Shown here: positions 1 to 7,978 of the stretch, in pieces
Layout: each line of letters opens with the position of its first letter
How positions within the stretch are numbered: the stretch's first letter is position 1
Source: Campylobacteraceae bacterium
GTDB lineage: Bacteria > Campylobacterota > Campylobacteria > Campylobacterales > Sulfurovaceae
DNA: 36,556 nucleotides
NCBI GenBank assembly: GCA_027022775.1
Contig: JALVXO010000149.1
Span: 1-36,556, forward strand
Direction: 5' to 3'
Position numbers and translations under genes: made by a program
Notes under the pieces: model-generated
The model's input: the letters and a program-made list of their open reading frames with translations, nothing else
What the model was told of the DNA's origin: nothing
The model's database searches: none

Positions 1-1
1 T

Positions 2-142
2 TATCTGCTTTCGGATGAAGGGCAAAAATTAATCTCTGAAACAGGAACTGCAAATTTGCTTGATGAAGAGGATAAAGATTTAAATGCCCTAGATAATTAT
101 GTTCTTCAAGAATTTAAACTTAGAATGAAAGAAAGACAATAG
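2..142 (+). CDS. C-terminal end of an unidentified protein (5' end outside window)
   Basis: An open frame enters from the left edge and ends at a TAG at 140-142, giving the last 46 residues of a protein. The piece begins YLLSDEGQKLI and ends with a charged tail, FKLRMKERQ. The 'LLSDEGQK' string resembles the C-terminal lobe of some periplasmic solute-binding proteins, but 46 residues are too few for an assignment. No other reading of this stretch is open in a more convincing way. The next gene is on the opposite strand. Confidence 0.5.
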   Translation, partial: YLLSDEGQKLISETGTANLLDEEDKDLNALDNYVLQEFKLRMKERQ

Positions 143-172
143 CAGTTTTTTTAGAGTGAGAGATACGAGGCG

Positions 173-314
173 TTGAATATTTACTTTTTTGGTTACAAAA
201 GTGTAAATTCAACGACCCCATTAAAAATGCCCATAGGATAGTTTATCATTTTTGGTTATAGGAGCTTTATTTGGGGTGTTTGAACTGCAGTATGCATCCC
301 AAAGCTAGAGCTTT
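173..314. repeat. Intergenic stretch with three hairpins
   Basis: This lies between the end of the first gene and the tail of the DUF4153 gene and holds no ORF I would defend. Three inverted repeats are visible. GTTGAAT...TTCAAC lies at about 173-214. TTTGGGGTG (270-278) pairs with CATCCCAAA (295-303). The third is the tight hairpin AAAGCT-AG-AGCTTT (301-314). They may act as terminators between the converging genes or be remnants of small repeats. None is followed by a clean T-run. Confidence 0.35.
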
Positions 315-330
315 GAGACGAGGGGAGCGG

Positions 331-2228
331 TTAGGGTTTTATTTTGCATAAAACTTTTGCCTGCAGAATTTCTATCTCTTTTTTGGGTGAGATTTCCAGG
401 TGGGTTACGATTAATTTTAGTTTAATGGAACTGTCTTCAAAAACATAAGTTAATTTTTCCCATTTTGTTTTTTTATCTGTATCACTAGTTAAGCTGACAT
501 CAAGCCTTAATTTGTCGAAAAAGTTTTTTAAGCCTACTGTTACAGTTTTGTTTTCTGCTTTTACGGTTATGGTTTTTTTATCTAAAGAGATATAAGCGGC
601 TGCTGGTTCAATTTTGCTTTTTTGTTTAAAATTGTTAAAAGAGGTGTCGGCGTTAAAGAGATAATCATACCCTTTGATATCTATTACGCTATTTCCTAAA
701 TAGAGATATACTATTTTGGGTCTATTTGTATTATTGCTTTCATAATCCCACTTTGAAACATATTCAAACCCGAGTTTTCTAGTTAAATATCTTTCAAAGC
801 CAAACCATTTTCTGCGGGGGTAATCATAGCTTTTTTTGCTTTTGTACTCTTTAACATATTTTGGAAAAATCTTTTTAAACGGTTCTATGCCGTGGTAATT
901 TAGCAGATAAGAGATTGTAGAAGAGATTTGATATTTTGTTTTTAAAGAGCTTTTATTTAAGGGGGTGTTTTCTTGTATTAATTTTTTTAATCTTTTTGTT
1001 TGAGAATATTCGCTTACTTTATAAGCGCTTAAAGGGGTTAGCTGCGATATAAATATTAAAATGGAAAAAAGCAAAAAATAACAGAATATTTTGGAGATTT
1101 GGCAAATAAAAAATAGAGCGAAACAGATAAAATCCACACTCCATAAAGCGCTATCATATAACGGTTTATAGTGATACCGTATTCATTTATTCTGATAAAA
1201 AGGGCAAAAAAAAGCAGTGCAATTTGGGGAAGCAGGGCAATAAAAAAGACCTTTTTATATTTTTGGGTTTTACTGTTAAAGTAGGGCGTGTAATAGAGCA
1301 GTGTTACAATAGAAAATGCCGAAAATACAGTAATAAGCCAAGCTAATATATTTTTTGGAAGCTGGAAAGAGAGTGCAATATAAAATGTGTAAATGTACAA
1401 AATGATAAAGTAAACCAAAGAGAGCCCAAGCAGAATATTGCTGATAATTTTTTTAATTTTAAACCCAAAATTTGCATTAGCCGGTACATCATCTGCATTG
1501 GTCATTGGCAGCATGGGCACTGAAGTAAAGCCTCGACGCACCCTCCGGGTGCGCCTGCGTTTTTCCCCAGCACCCCTGCTACCAAGCACCAACGCATCTG
1601 ATGCACCTTCTAATGCAAAATTTGGGTTAAACTCATTTTTTGAAGGCTTGTTCCTTAAAAGAGTTAAAAATATATTATTTCCAATGACTCCTGCAGTTAT
1701 AAAAAAGAGTTCTGCATACCTTTTAGAAGCTATATTTATATCAAAAAGCTTATCTATAGCAAAAAGAGCAAGAGCAGCGCCGGCATAAATTAAAAGTGTA
1801 AAAAAAACAGTTGCCGCAAAAGATGATATTACTTTATCGATATGTTGCCACTCCTGCAGGCTACTGAAGCTTTTTTTATAAAGATAACTCCAAAAAAGCG
1901 ATACAAAAAGCATTATAAAGAGCGAGAAAAAAAGGTAAATTTTTATACTGATACTCTCTATAGATGCAAAATAGATTGCAAACCATACAGTTGCGGCAAC
2001 TGCTAAAAGATTTACAATTTTAGAAACTTTTAAAAATTTAAGTGATACAAATAGGAATAGAGCCAAAAAAGCGCTTACACCGTAACAAAAAAGTTTTTCG
2101 CTTAAAATTTTATCATCGCTCTCTATTGATAAAACCATAAAAATGGAAAAATAGAGCCCAGATAAAAAACTTAAAGGAAACTGAGTTAAATTTTCTTTAA
2201 AATTTTCGATTTGAAAAAATTTTTTCAT
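331..2228 (-). pseudogene. DUF4153-family membrane protein, split by a frameshift and carrying an in-frame insertion
   Basis: Two overlapping minus-strand frames (1056-2228 and 331-1137) together make one DUF4153-like protein. The first frame has about ten hydrophobic segments and ends in the family-like stretch NEYGITINRYMIALYGVW. The second carries on at once with SQLTPLSAYKVSEYSQ, matching the family's usual 'GPxSAFxVSxxSQ' region, followed by a soluble C-terminal domain. Joining them needs a one-base shift near two T6 runs on the coding strand (plus-strand A-runs at 1065-1070 and 1073-1078). Without the 56-codon palindromic insertion at about 1464-1626 the joined protein would be about 576 residues, close to family size. 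The break may be a real mutation, phase-variable slippage or a base-calling error. The role of DUF4153 is unknown. Confidence 0.7.
1464..1626 (-). mobile_element. Palindromic interspersed element, copy A, inserted in frame inside the DUF4153 gene
   Basis: This is a 163-bp element with long imperfect inverted arms. The outermost 18 bases, AACCCAAAATTTGCATTA against AACCCAAATTTTGCATTA, differ at one position, and about 61 bp per arm match at roughly three positions in four. Arm 2 is 1464-1532 and arm 1 is 1578-1626. Between them lies a 45-bp centre with a strong hairpin, CGCACCC-TCC-GGGTGCG (1537-1553). TTAAA flanks both ends and looks like a 5-bp target duplication. Element plus duplication is 168 bp, exactly 56 codons, and the host reading frame crosses it without a stop. 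A second copy lies at 18865-19041 in the opposite orientation. No transposase is encoded, so any mobility must be in trans. Confidence 0.8.
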
Positions 2229-2247
2229 AAAGCATTCCTGGTGATGG

Positions 2248-4614
2248 TTACATCTCTATTACCCTCTCAAACATCTCTTTTATCTCTTTTTCATGGGAAA
2301 TTAAGAAAATTTGACGGTAGTTTTCTTTTATTTTGTTAAAACTTTCCATAATTGCATAGCGGCGCTGTTCATCCTGGCTTCCAAAAATTTCATCAAAAGC
2401 CAAAAATCCGATATTTGTATTTGAGCTTAATTCATTTAATGTTTTAGAGATTGCAATACGCAAAATAAGATTTGCCAAATCCACTTCGCCGCCGCTGAAA
2501 CGCTCTATCGGATAGCGCTTGCCTTCATCATAAATATAAAAATTAAACTCTTCATCAACCTCTATAAGCTGGTATTTTCCATCGGTCACTTCATAAAACA
2601 TATCACTTGCAATTTTGCTTATTCTTGGAGTTATTTTACTGTTTATTCTATTTTTGAAATCTGTTAAAAGCAGTTTGATTTTTTCATAATCTTCCCTGTC
2701 AAGCTCTTTGCTTTTTAGTTTTTGTTTATGCTGGCTGTTCTGTTTTAAAATACCGTTTTGGGCATTTATCTGCTCTTTCAATTTTGCCAGTTCTACTTCT
2801 AAATTTTTTATTTCTGTCTGTTTGGCATCTTTGCTTTTTAAAACCTCTTGGTAACCCTTTTTTGCATCCTCCTCCTCTTTTGGGTTGTATTTATGCTCTT
2901 TTAAATTTTTCTCTTCTGTTTCAATCTTTTTTTGCAGATTTTTTAATTCTTTTTTTTGCTCATTTATTGTCTCTTTTATTTTTGGTATCTGTTCAATTAA
3001 TCTCTGAACTGTTAAGAGCTTTTTATAAACCGCTTCTGTCTGTTTGAATTCATCTTCAACTTTTTGGTGCTCTTGGGGATTGTATTTTATCTTCTCCAGC
3101 CTATTGATTTCATCTTTGTTTTTTAATCCTTGTTGTAAAACATCTTTCTCTTTTTTTTCAATATCTTTTAAACGGTTTTCTAAACTTTCTATTGTTTTTA
3201 AATTACCGTAAATTCTTTTTAAATCATTTTCTAGTGCGGTTTTTGCAGAGAGTTTTTCCTCTATTTGAATGTCAATTTCTTGTAAAGTTTTTGTCAATTT
3301 TTTTAAACTGTTTTGGGTTAATGTATTGATATTTTTTGTCAACGAATTTACAACTTCGTCAAACTCATTCAAAAGAGGCCTAGTACAGACGGGACAGGCG
3401 GAATTTCTGCCCAGTTTTTTTATTTTAGCAAGCTGTTTTTTACTGTTTTCTATTAATGCCTGTGCGCTTGAGTGCTCTTTTAAAATTGAATTTCTTCTCT
3501 TTTGCAGGCTGTTTAAATTTTCGTTTACTGTTTTTAAACTCAGCTCCTTCGCTTTTTGCAAATTTAACATAAGCTCTTTTTTTAAAATCTCTTTTTTAAG
3601 CTTTTTATGCTCCTTTTTTAATCCTGCCAACTGTTTGCGCAGTGTCTCTTGTTCAAGTTTTAACCCCTCTTTTTTTATATGCATCTCTTTTGTTTTTTGA
3701 TGCTTTTGCATCTTTTCTTGAAGCTCTTTATAGCGGTTTAAAGCCTCTTTATTGCTGTTAAAAAACCGCTCTTCTGTTAAAAGCTGTTCTAAATTTTTAC
3801 TCTCTTTTTGCAAATTTTTTAAAGTGTTTGCCTCTTTTAACCTTAACTGTTCAATTTGATTTTTTAACTTAACATAACCCTCTTTTAAATTTTGAAAATA
3901 TTCCGCTTTTTTAAATGCTTCGTTGGCGCGGGCAGTAATATTTTTATACTCTTTTTGGGCATTTGTCAGCAGTTTTTGCTTTTTTTCGAGGTCATTTTTG
4001 AAATTTTCTATTTTTAAATTTATATTTTTTATCTCATCACTGCTTAATAAAATCTCTTCAAAGCTTTTTATTTCGCGTTTTAGCTCTCTTATCTTTAAAG
4101 CCAGCTCTTTTTCGATAAAATCTATCTTTTCCAATCCAAGAAGGCGGCGGATAATTTTTTTGCGCTCTTCGCTTTTTAAATTTGAAAGCGCAGCAAGCTC
4201 TTTTTGCGAAGCATAAACTGTATTTTCAAAAGCTTCTTTATTCATTCCGGTTAATTTTATGATTTCTAGGGTTGTCTCTTTGGATCCGCTTGCAATTTCT
4301 TCGCCGCTGCCATCTATTAAAGATGATTTAGCAATCAGGTTTTTTCCGCGCAATTGGCGTTTAACCACATACTCTTTAGAGTCTATTTCAAAACAGAGTT
4401 CGGCTTCTAAAGCCTCTTTATCCAATGCAGAACTGTTTTTTAAAAGCTCTTTTTTGGTATTGCATTCACCGTAAAGGGCAAATATTATTGCTTCAAAAAC
4501 TGTTGATTTCCCGCTTCCGTTTCTGCCCAGCAGTCCGGTTAAGCCGGGTGCGAAATTAAACTCTTTATCTTTAAAGCTTTTAAAATTTTTAAGCTTAAGT
4601 CTGCTTAAAACCAT
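2248..4614 (-). CDS. sbcC: SbcC/Rad50-type ATPase of the SbcCD nuclease
   Basis: A 788-residue SMC-like ATPase that works with SbcD to open and cut DNA ends, hairpins and cruciforms. The Walker A motif GRNGSGKST is at residues 30-38. Two long coiled-coil arms flank a zinc-hook CPVC at residues 407-410. The ABC signature FSGGE has its serine at about 707, followed by Walker B LAFDE and the switch histidine in FLISHEKE. The ATG at 4614 follows AAAGGA and begins 9 bases after the sbcD stop codon, so the two are co-transcribed. Because SbcCD destroys palindromes in E. coli, its presence matters for the cruciform-forming repeats elsewhere in this window. Confidence 0.95.
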   Translation of the reverse strand: MVLSRLKLKNFKSFKDKEFNFAPGLTGLLGRNGSGKSTVFEAIIFALYGECNTKKELLKNSSALDKEALEAELCFEIDSKEYVVKRQLRGKNLIAKSSLIDGSGEEIASGSKETTLEIIKLTGMNKEAFENTVYASQKELAALSNLKSEERKKIIRRLLGLEKIDFIEKELALKIRELKREIKSFEEILLSSDEIKNINLKIENFKNDLEKKQKLLTNAQKEYKNITARANEAFKKAEYFQNLKEGYVKLKNQIEQLRLKEANTLKNLQKESKNLEQLLTEERFFNSNKEALNRYKELQEKMQKHQKTKEMHIKKEGLKLEQETLRKQLAGLKKEHKKLKKEILKKELMLNLQKAKELSLKTVNENLNSLQKRRNSILKEHSSAQALIENSKKQLAKIKKLGRNSACPVCTRPLLNEFDEVVNSLTKNINTLTQNSLKKLTKTLQEIDIQIEEKLSAKTALENDLKRIYGNLKTIESLENRLKDIEKKEKDVLQQGLKNKDEINRLEKIKYNPQEHQKVEDEFKQTEAVYKKLLTVQRLIEQIPKIKETINEQKKELKNLQKKIETEEKNLKEHKYNPKEEEDAKKGYQEVLKSKDAKQTEIKNLEVELAKLKEQINAQNGILKQNSQHKQKLKSKELDREDYEKIKLLLTDFKNRINSKITPRISKIASDMFYEVTDGKYQLIEVDEEFNFYIYDEGKRYPIERFSGGEVDLANLILRIAISKTLNELSSNTNIGFLAFDEIFGSQDEQRRYAIMESFNKIKENYRQIFLISHEKEIKEMFERVIEM

Positions 4615-4623
4615 CTATTTCCT

Positions 4624-5721
4624 TTAATCAGCCATTGCAAAAAGTTCTTTTGCTTTGGTTAAGATTCTCTCCTGGTCTTCCTTTTTGCCAATTTCGCTTT
4701 TTATGTGCTCAAAAAAGTAATCCTGCAGGGTTATTGCTTCTACATTTTCATAACTTTTATCCCGGTTTTGTATCAATTCCCTTTTTACTTTTACATAAGC
4801 AGCGCCTTTAAAAAGCTCTCGTATATAAGAGTTGTCAATTTCAATTGAGAGGTTCATATCCAAATTGTAAAGCACTGCTTCTACAATTGCATCTTTTAAT
4901 TCGCTTAAATCGATATTTTTAATCTCTTTTTCCAAATTTTTAGCATCGATTTTATATTTTAAAAATTTGCGCAGTTTAATGCTTTGATGCTTTACGCTTA
5001 AACTGTTGCCAAGTTTAATTAACACATACCCTTTGTCATCCCTTGTGTCGCTGCTGCTTGTTCTTTCGCTTGAGCCGGCATAATAGACATTGTTAAATTT
5101 TTTTAAGCCGCTAAAACCGTGCCAGTGTCCAAGCGCTACATAATCAAACATTCCAAAAAGATGCTCTTTCTCTTTAGGAAAAACCCACTCTCCAAATTCA
5201 TGCATTAAATAGTGAGCGCCTACAGTAGCATGCATAAGAAGAATACGCCGTTTATCCAGGTCGATTGCGCTCTCTAACCTTTCAAGCTCTTGCAGAATTT
5301 TCTCTTCGGAATTTATATGCGGCAGAGCGTAAAAATTTATATCTTTAAATTCAAAAATTTCCATCTGCTGACCGTAGGCGGCATAAACATTTTTAAAACT
5401 GTCAAATATTTTTAAAATTGGAGTTAGCGCTTTGGTTTTGGGTGCTTCATGGTTGCCGGCTATTAAGATTAGCGGAATATTGGCGCGGCTGAGCCTTGCT
5501 ATCTGTTCAAGCGCAAAAGTTATGGCTCTGTTTGTAGGGGAGGCGCGGTGAAAAAGGTCTCCGGTGTGCAGTACAAAATCGGGTTTAATTTTTAAAATTT
5601 CATCTATTATATCGCTAAATGCTTTGTAAAAATCGGCTTCTCGCAAATTGATACCGTTGCTGTTAACAGCATCAAGGTCGCTAAAGCCCAAATGGGTATC
5701 GGAAAAGTGTACAAGTTTCAA
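4624..5721 (-). CDS. sbcD: SbcD/Mre11-type DNA exonuclease
   Basis: A 365-residue metallophosphoesterase that supplies the nuclease of SbcCD. The metal-binding motifs appear in the right order: FSDTHLGF near the start, HTGDLFHR, LIAGNHEAP, LLMHATVG and ALGHWHG. The C-terminal third is the less conserved Rad50-binding region. The start is a TTG at 5721, one base after the TGA of the upstream gene, and the frame begins directly with the conserved KLVHFSDTH. This tight spacing suggests translational coupling. Downstream, sbcC follows after 9 bases. Confidence 0.93.
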   Translation of the reverse strand: MKLVHFSDTHLGFSDLDAVNSNGINLREADFYKAFSDIIDEILKIKPDFVLHTGDLFHRASPTNRAITFALEQIARLSRANIPLILIAGNHEAPKTKALTPILKIFDSFKNVYAAYGQQMEIFEFKDINFYALPHINSEEKILQELERLESAIDLDKRRILLMHATVGAHYLMHEFGEWVFPKEKEHLFGMFDYVALGHWHGFSGLKKFNNVYYAGSSERTSSSDTRDDKGYVLIKLGNSLSVKHQSIKLRKFLKYKIDAKNLEKEIKNIDLSELKDAIVEAVLYNLDMNLSIEIDNSYIRELFKGAAYVKVKRELIQNRDKSYENVEAITLQDYFFEHIKSEIGKKEDQERILTKAKELFAMAD

Positions 5722-5722
5722 A

Positions 5723-6034
5723 TCAGACGCTCTCTATGGCTTTTTTTATTTTATCTTTTAGAACCGGCAGCTGGCGGCTGCAGAGCTGATAAATATCAGA
5801 TTTGTCCAAGCTGTTCTCTTCAATATTAAAATCAATATTTACCGGCAGCATGCTTTTTAACCTGTTTAGCACTTCGCTCATAGCCAGCAGCTGAAGATAT
5901 ACAGCATCCAGTATTTCTAAATTTTTTGGGGATTGCAAATTCTCTTTATCTATGCTCTTTAGAGCATTTTCACTGCTTTTGACACTCTCTAAAACCTGTT
6001 TTAGCACCGGCAGCAACAAAGATTTCTCCTGCAT
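5723..6034 (-). CDS. Small helical protein, first gene of the sbcDC operon
   Basis: A 103-residue acidic and lysine-rich protein with no signal peptide or membrane segment and a heptad-like leucine pattern, so probably helical or coiled coil. I do not recognise a family. The ATG at 6034 is preceded by AAAAGGAG, and the TGA sits one base before the TTG of sbcD, so it is the first gene of the operon. The position suggests a link to SbcCD, but no motif shows what it does. Confidence 0.75.
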   Translation of the reverse strand: MQEKSLLLPVLKQVLESVKSSENALKSIDKENLQSPKNLEILDAVYLQLLAMSEVLNRLKSMLPVNIDFNIEENSLDKSDIYQLCSRQLPVLKDKIKKAIESV

Positions 6035-6100
6035 CTAAACTCCTTTTAAAAATTATAGCATATTATGTTAAAATGTAATTTCTTACAAGGAGCATTTAAT
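6035..6100. promoter_or_regulatory. Short divergent promoter region
   Basis: Sixty-six bases separate the divergent sbcDC operon and the amidase gene. An AT-rich core around 6054-6070 (TATAGCATATTATG) offers -10-like hexamers on both strands. On the plus side AAGGAG at 6087-6092 stands 8 bases before the ATG at 6101, and this decides the amidase start over the upstream in-frame ATG at 6065. Confidence 0.4.
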
Positions 6101-6817
6101 ATGGAAAAACCCGCTTATGTGCTGCAGTTAGATAACAATCCTGAATATGGCAGGAATTTGGAAAAAATTTTTTATTATATTTCAAATCTTCCAGAAAATG
6201 CAATTATTTTAGCACCAGAAGTGTGTTTAACAGATTACGATTATGAGAATTTGGAAAAGGCGTGCCAATTTAGCGAAGAGGCTTTAGAGAAGTTGACAAA
6301 AGCGGTTGACAATCAGATAGTTGCATTGACAGTTTTGCGGAAAATTGGTACTGAATTTGTAAATCAGGCGGTTGTCATACATAAGGGGAAAATAGTTCAT
6401 GCTCAAAATAAACATAAACTTTTTAAATTGGGAAATGAGCATAAATATTTAAAAGCCGGAGATGAAAAAAATATTAAAATATTTGAGATAGACGGTATTA
6501 AATTTGGATTGTTAATCTGTTTTGAGTTAAGATACAAAGAGCTTTGGAAAAAACTGGAAGGAGCTGATGTTATTTTGCTGCCAAGCCAGTGGGGGCTGCC
6601 AAGAAAGCGGCATTTAGAGATTTTGGGCAATGCATTGGCGGTAATGAATCAATGCTTTGTGCTTGTTGCCAATTCATCAAAAGCCGATATGGCAAGTTCA
6701 AGCGCAATATATTCGCCTATGGGGGGTATAATTTTAAATGATGCCAAAGAGTGCATAAGCGGAACTATTGACTTTAAAGAGATAAAGTTTATGAGAAGGT
6801 ATCTTAAGCTTTATTAA
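6101..6817 (+). CDS. Carbon-nitrogen hydrolase (nitrilase superfamily)
   Basis: A 238-residue amidase-fold protein. The catalytic triad is visible as Glu40 (APEVCLTDYD), Lys104 (NKHKLF) and Cys140 (LLICFELRY), so the enzyme should be active on an amide or nitrile bond. The substrate cannot be told from the sequence; omega-amidase-like or other small-amide activity is possible. The start at 6101 is chosen for its AAGGAG site; an in-frame ATG 36 bases upstream lacks one. The last four bases overlap the end of the convergent LOG-family gene. No signal peptide, so cytoplasmic. Confidence 0.85.
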   Translation: MEKPAYVLQLDNNPEYGRNLEKIFYYISNLPENAIILAPEVCLTDYDYENLEKACQFSEEALEKLTKAVDNQIVALTVLRKIGTEFVNQAVVIHKGKIVHAQNKHKLFKLGNEHKYLKAGDEKNIKIFEIDGIKFGLLICFELRYKELWKKLEGADVILLPSQWGLPRKRHLEILGNALAVMNQCFVLVANSSKADMASSSAIYSPMGGIILNDAKECISGTIDFKEIKFMRRYLKLY

Positions 6818-7656
6818 AATAGAGGCTTCCCCTTCTCTTTATGCCAGTTTATAATATAATCCCAAGCTTCATGCGCACTGTTTACAACTTTAAATATATT
6901 TAAATCTTCCGGAGAAATCATTCCCTCTTCTATTAAAAATTCTATATTTAAAAGATTGTTCCACCACTGTTTGCCGACAATCGCCACCGGTATTTGCTTC
7001 ATAGAGTCTGTCTGCATTAATGTTAACAGCTCAAAAAGTTCATCCATTGTTCCAAAGCCGCCGGGATAAACCACCATCGCTTTGGCACGCTGGAAAAAGT
7101 GGAATTTTCTTATTGCAAAATAGTGAAACTGCAAGCAAAGCTCAGGGGTAATATAAGGGTTTGGATGCTGTTCGTGCGGCAGTTTTATATTTAATCCGAT
7201 TGAATTTGCACCAACTTCGTAAGCTCCTCGGTTTGCAGCTTCCATTATGCCGGGTCCTCCGCCTGTCATTACCATTACACGGTTATCTTTAACCCCTTTG
7301 CCGCTCTTGCCGATAAGCCGCCCAAGCTCTCTTGCATCTTCGTAATAAAAACTGTTATCAAGCGCTTTTGTCGCTTTTTTCAACTCTTGGCCGTTAACCC
7401 CTTTTTTAATCAATTCATCGACTCTGGCTTTGGCAACATCTTGCGGAAGCGTTCTGGCACTTCCAAAAATTGCTATTGTGTGCTCTATTCCAAATTTTTT
7501 CATTGCAAGTTCGGCTTTTAAATAGTCAAGTTCAAGCCTTACGCCGCGCGTTTCATACTCTTTTAAAAAATCTTTGTCATCTTCTGCAAGTTTGTAAGTC
7601 GGGGAATTTTCTATTTTTTTTAAAAGTTCCAGCTCTTCTTTTGTGTAATAAAACAA
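6814..7656 (-). CDS. LOG-family (TIGR00730-like) nucleotide phosphoribohydrolase
   Basis: A 280-residue Rossmann-fold protein with both family signatures: GGGPGIMEAANRGA in the middle and PGGFGTMDELFE about 60 residues later. Members cleave the N-glycosidic bond of nucleoside 5'-monophosphates and are often mislabelled lysine decarboxylases. The start is a TTG at 7656, preceded by GGAGAG five bases away. An N-terminal extension of about 80 residues precedes the core fold, as in the longer LOG subfamily. It overlaps the 3' end of the convergent amidase gene by four bases. Confidence 0.88.
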   Translation of the reverse strand: MFYYTKEELELLKKIENSPTYKLAEDDKDFLKEYETRGVRLELDYLKAELAMKKFGIEHTIAIFGSARTLPQDVAKARVDELIKKGVNGQELKKATKALDNSFYYEDARELGRLIGKSGKGVKDNRVMVMTGGGPGIMEAANRGAYEVGANSIGLNIKLPHEQHPNPYITPELCLQFHYFAIRKFHFFQRAKAMVVYPGGFGTMDELFELLTLMQTDSMKQIPVAIVGKQWWNNLLNIEFLIEEGMISPEDLNIFKVVNSAHEAWDYIINWHKEKGKPLF

Positions 7657-7740
7657 TACCGCTCTCCAATGTTTTTTAGCGATATTGTAATCTTTTAAGA
7701 TAAATTTAAAATAAAATTTCCCGCAAAAAGCGGGAATATT

Positions 7741-7968
7741 TTATTTGCAAGCCCCTTTTTTGTAAAATACCACATGTTTATCGCTGCAGGCTGCACAGCC
7801 GTTAGAGTAAGTTTTTTTGGTCGGGTATCCGCAAACAGGCGCATAAATCATAGGGCACATTTGCGGACGCGGATTTTTGCATTTTGTATATTTGCCAAAA
7901 TGGGGATTGTTTGGATTTACACATCCGCTTAAAAAAATAACCGCTGCAAAAAGTGTCAATTTTTTCAT
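7741..7968 (-). CDS. Kazal-type protease inhibitor lipoprotein
   Basis: A 75-residue protein. The signal peptide ends in the lipobox LSGC (lipid-modified Cys16). It is followed by a single Kazal-like module with six cysteines at 30, 38, 46, 58, 61 and 74, including the characteristic IYAPVCG and TYSNGC strings. Kazal modules are tight-binding serine-protease inhibitors. The ATG stands only 10 bases after the stop of the alpha-2-macroglobulin gene, with an AAGGAG-like site, so the two form an operon. Both products should be exported and both are protease-inhibitor folds. The target protease and the membrane leaflet are not shown by the sequence. Confidence 0.85.
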   Translation of the reverse strand: MKKLTLFAAVIFLSGCVNPNNPHFGKYTKCKNPRPQMCPMIYAPVCGYPTKKTYSNGCAACSDKHVVFYKKGACK

Positions 7969-7978
7969 AATTTCTCCT

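Noticed and set aside
1438..1788. 116-residue plus-strand frame across the palindromic element
   Set aside because: It runs opposite to the DUF4153 gene and stays open because the palindrome reads similarly on both strands. No ribosome site, no family.
2784..4474. Several plus-strand frames inside sbcC
   Set aside because: They are antisense shadows of a lysine-rich coding sequence, low in complexity and without ribosome sites.
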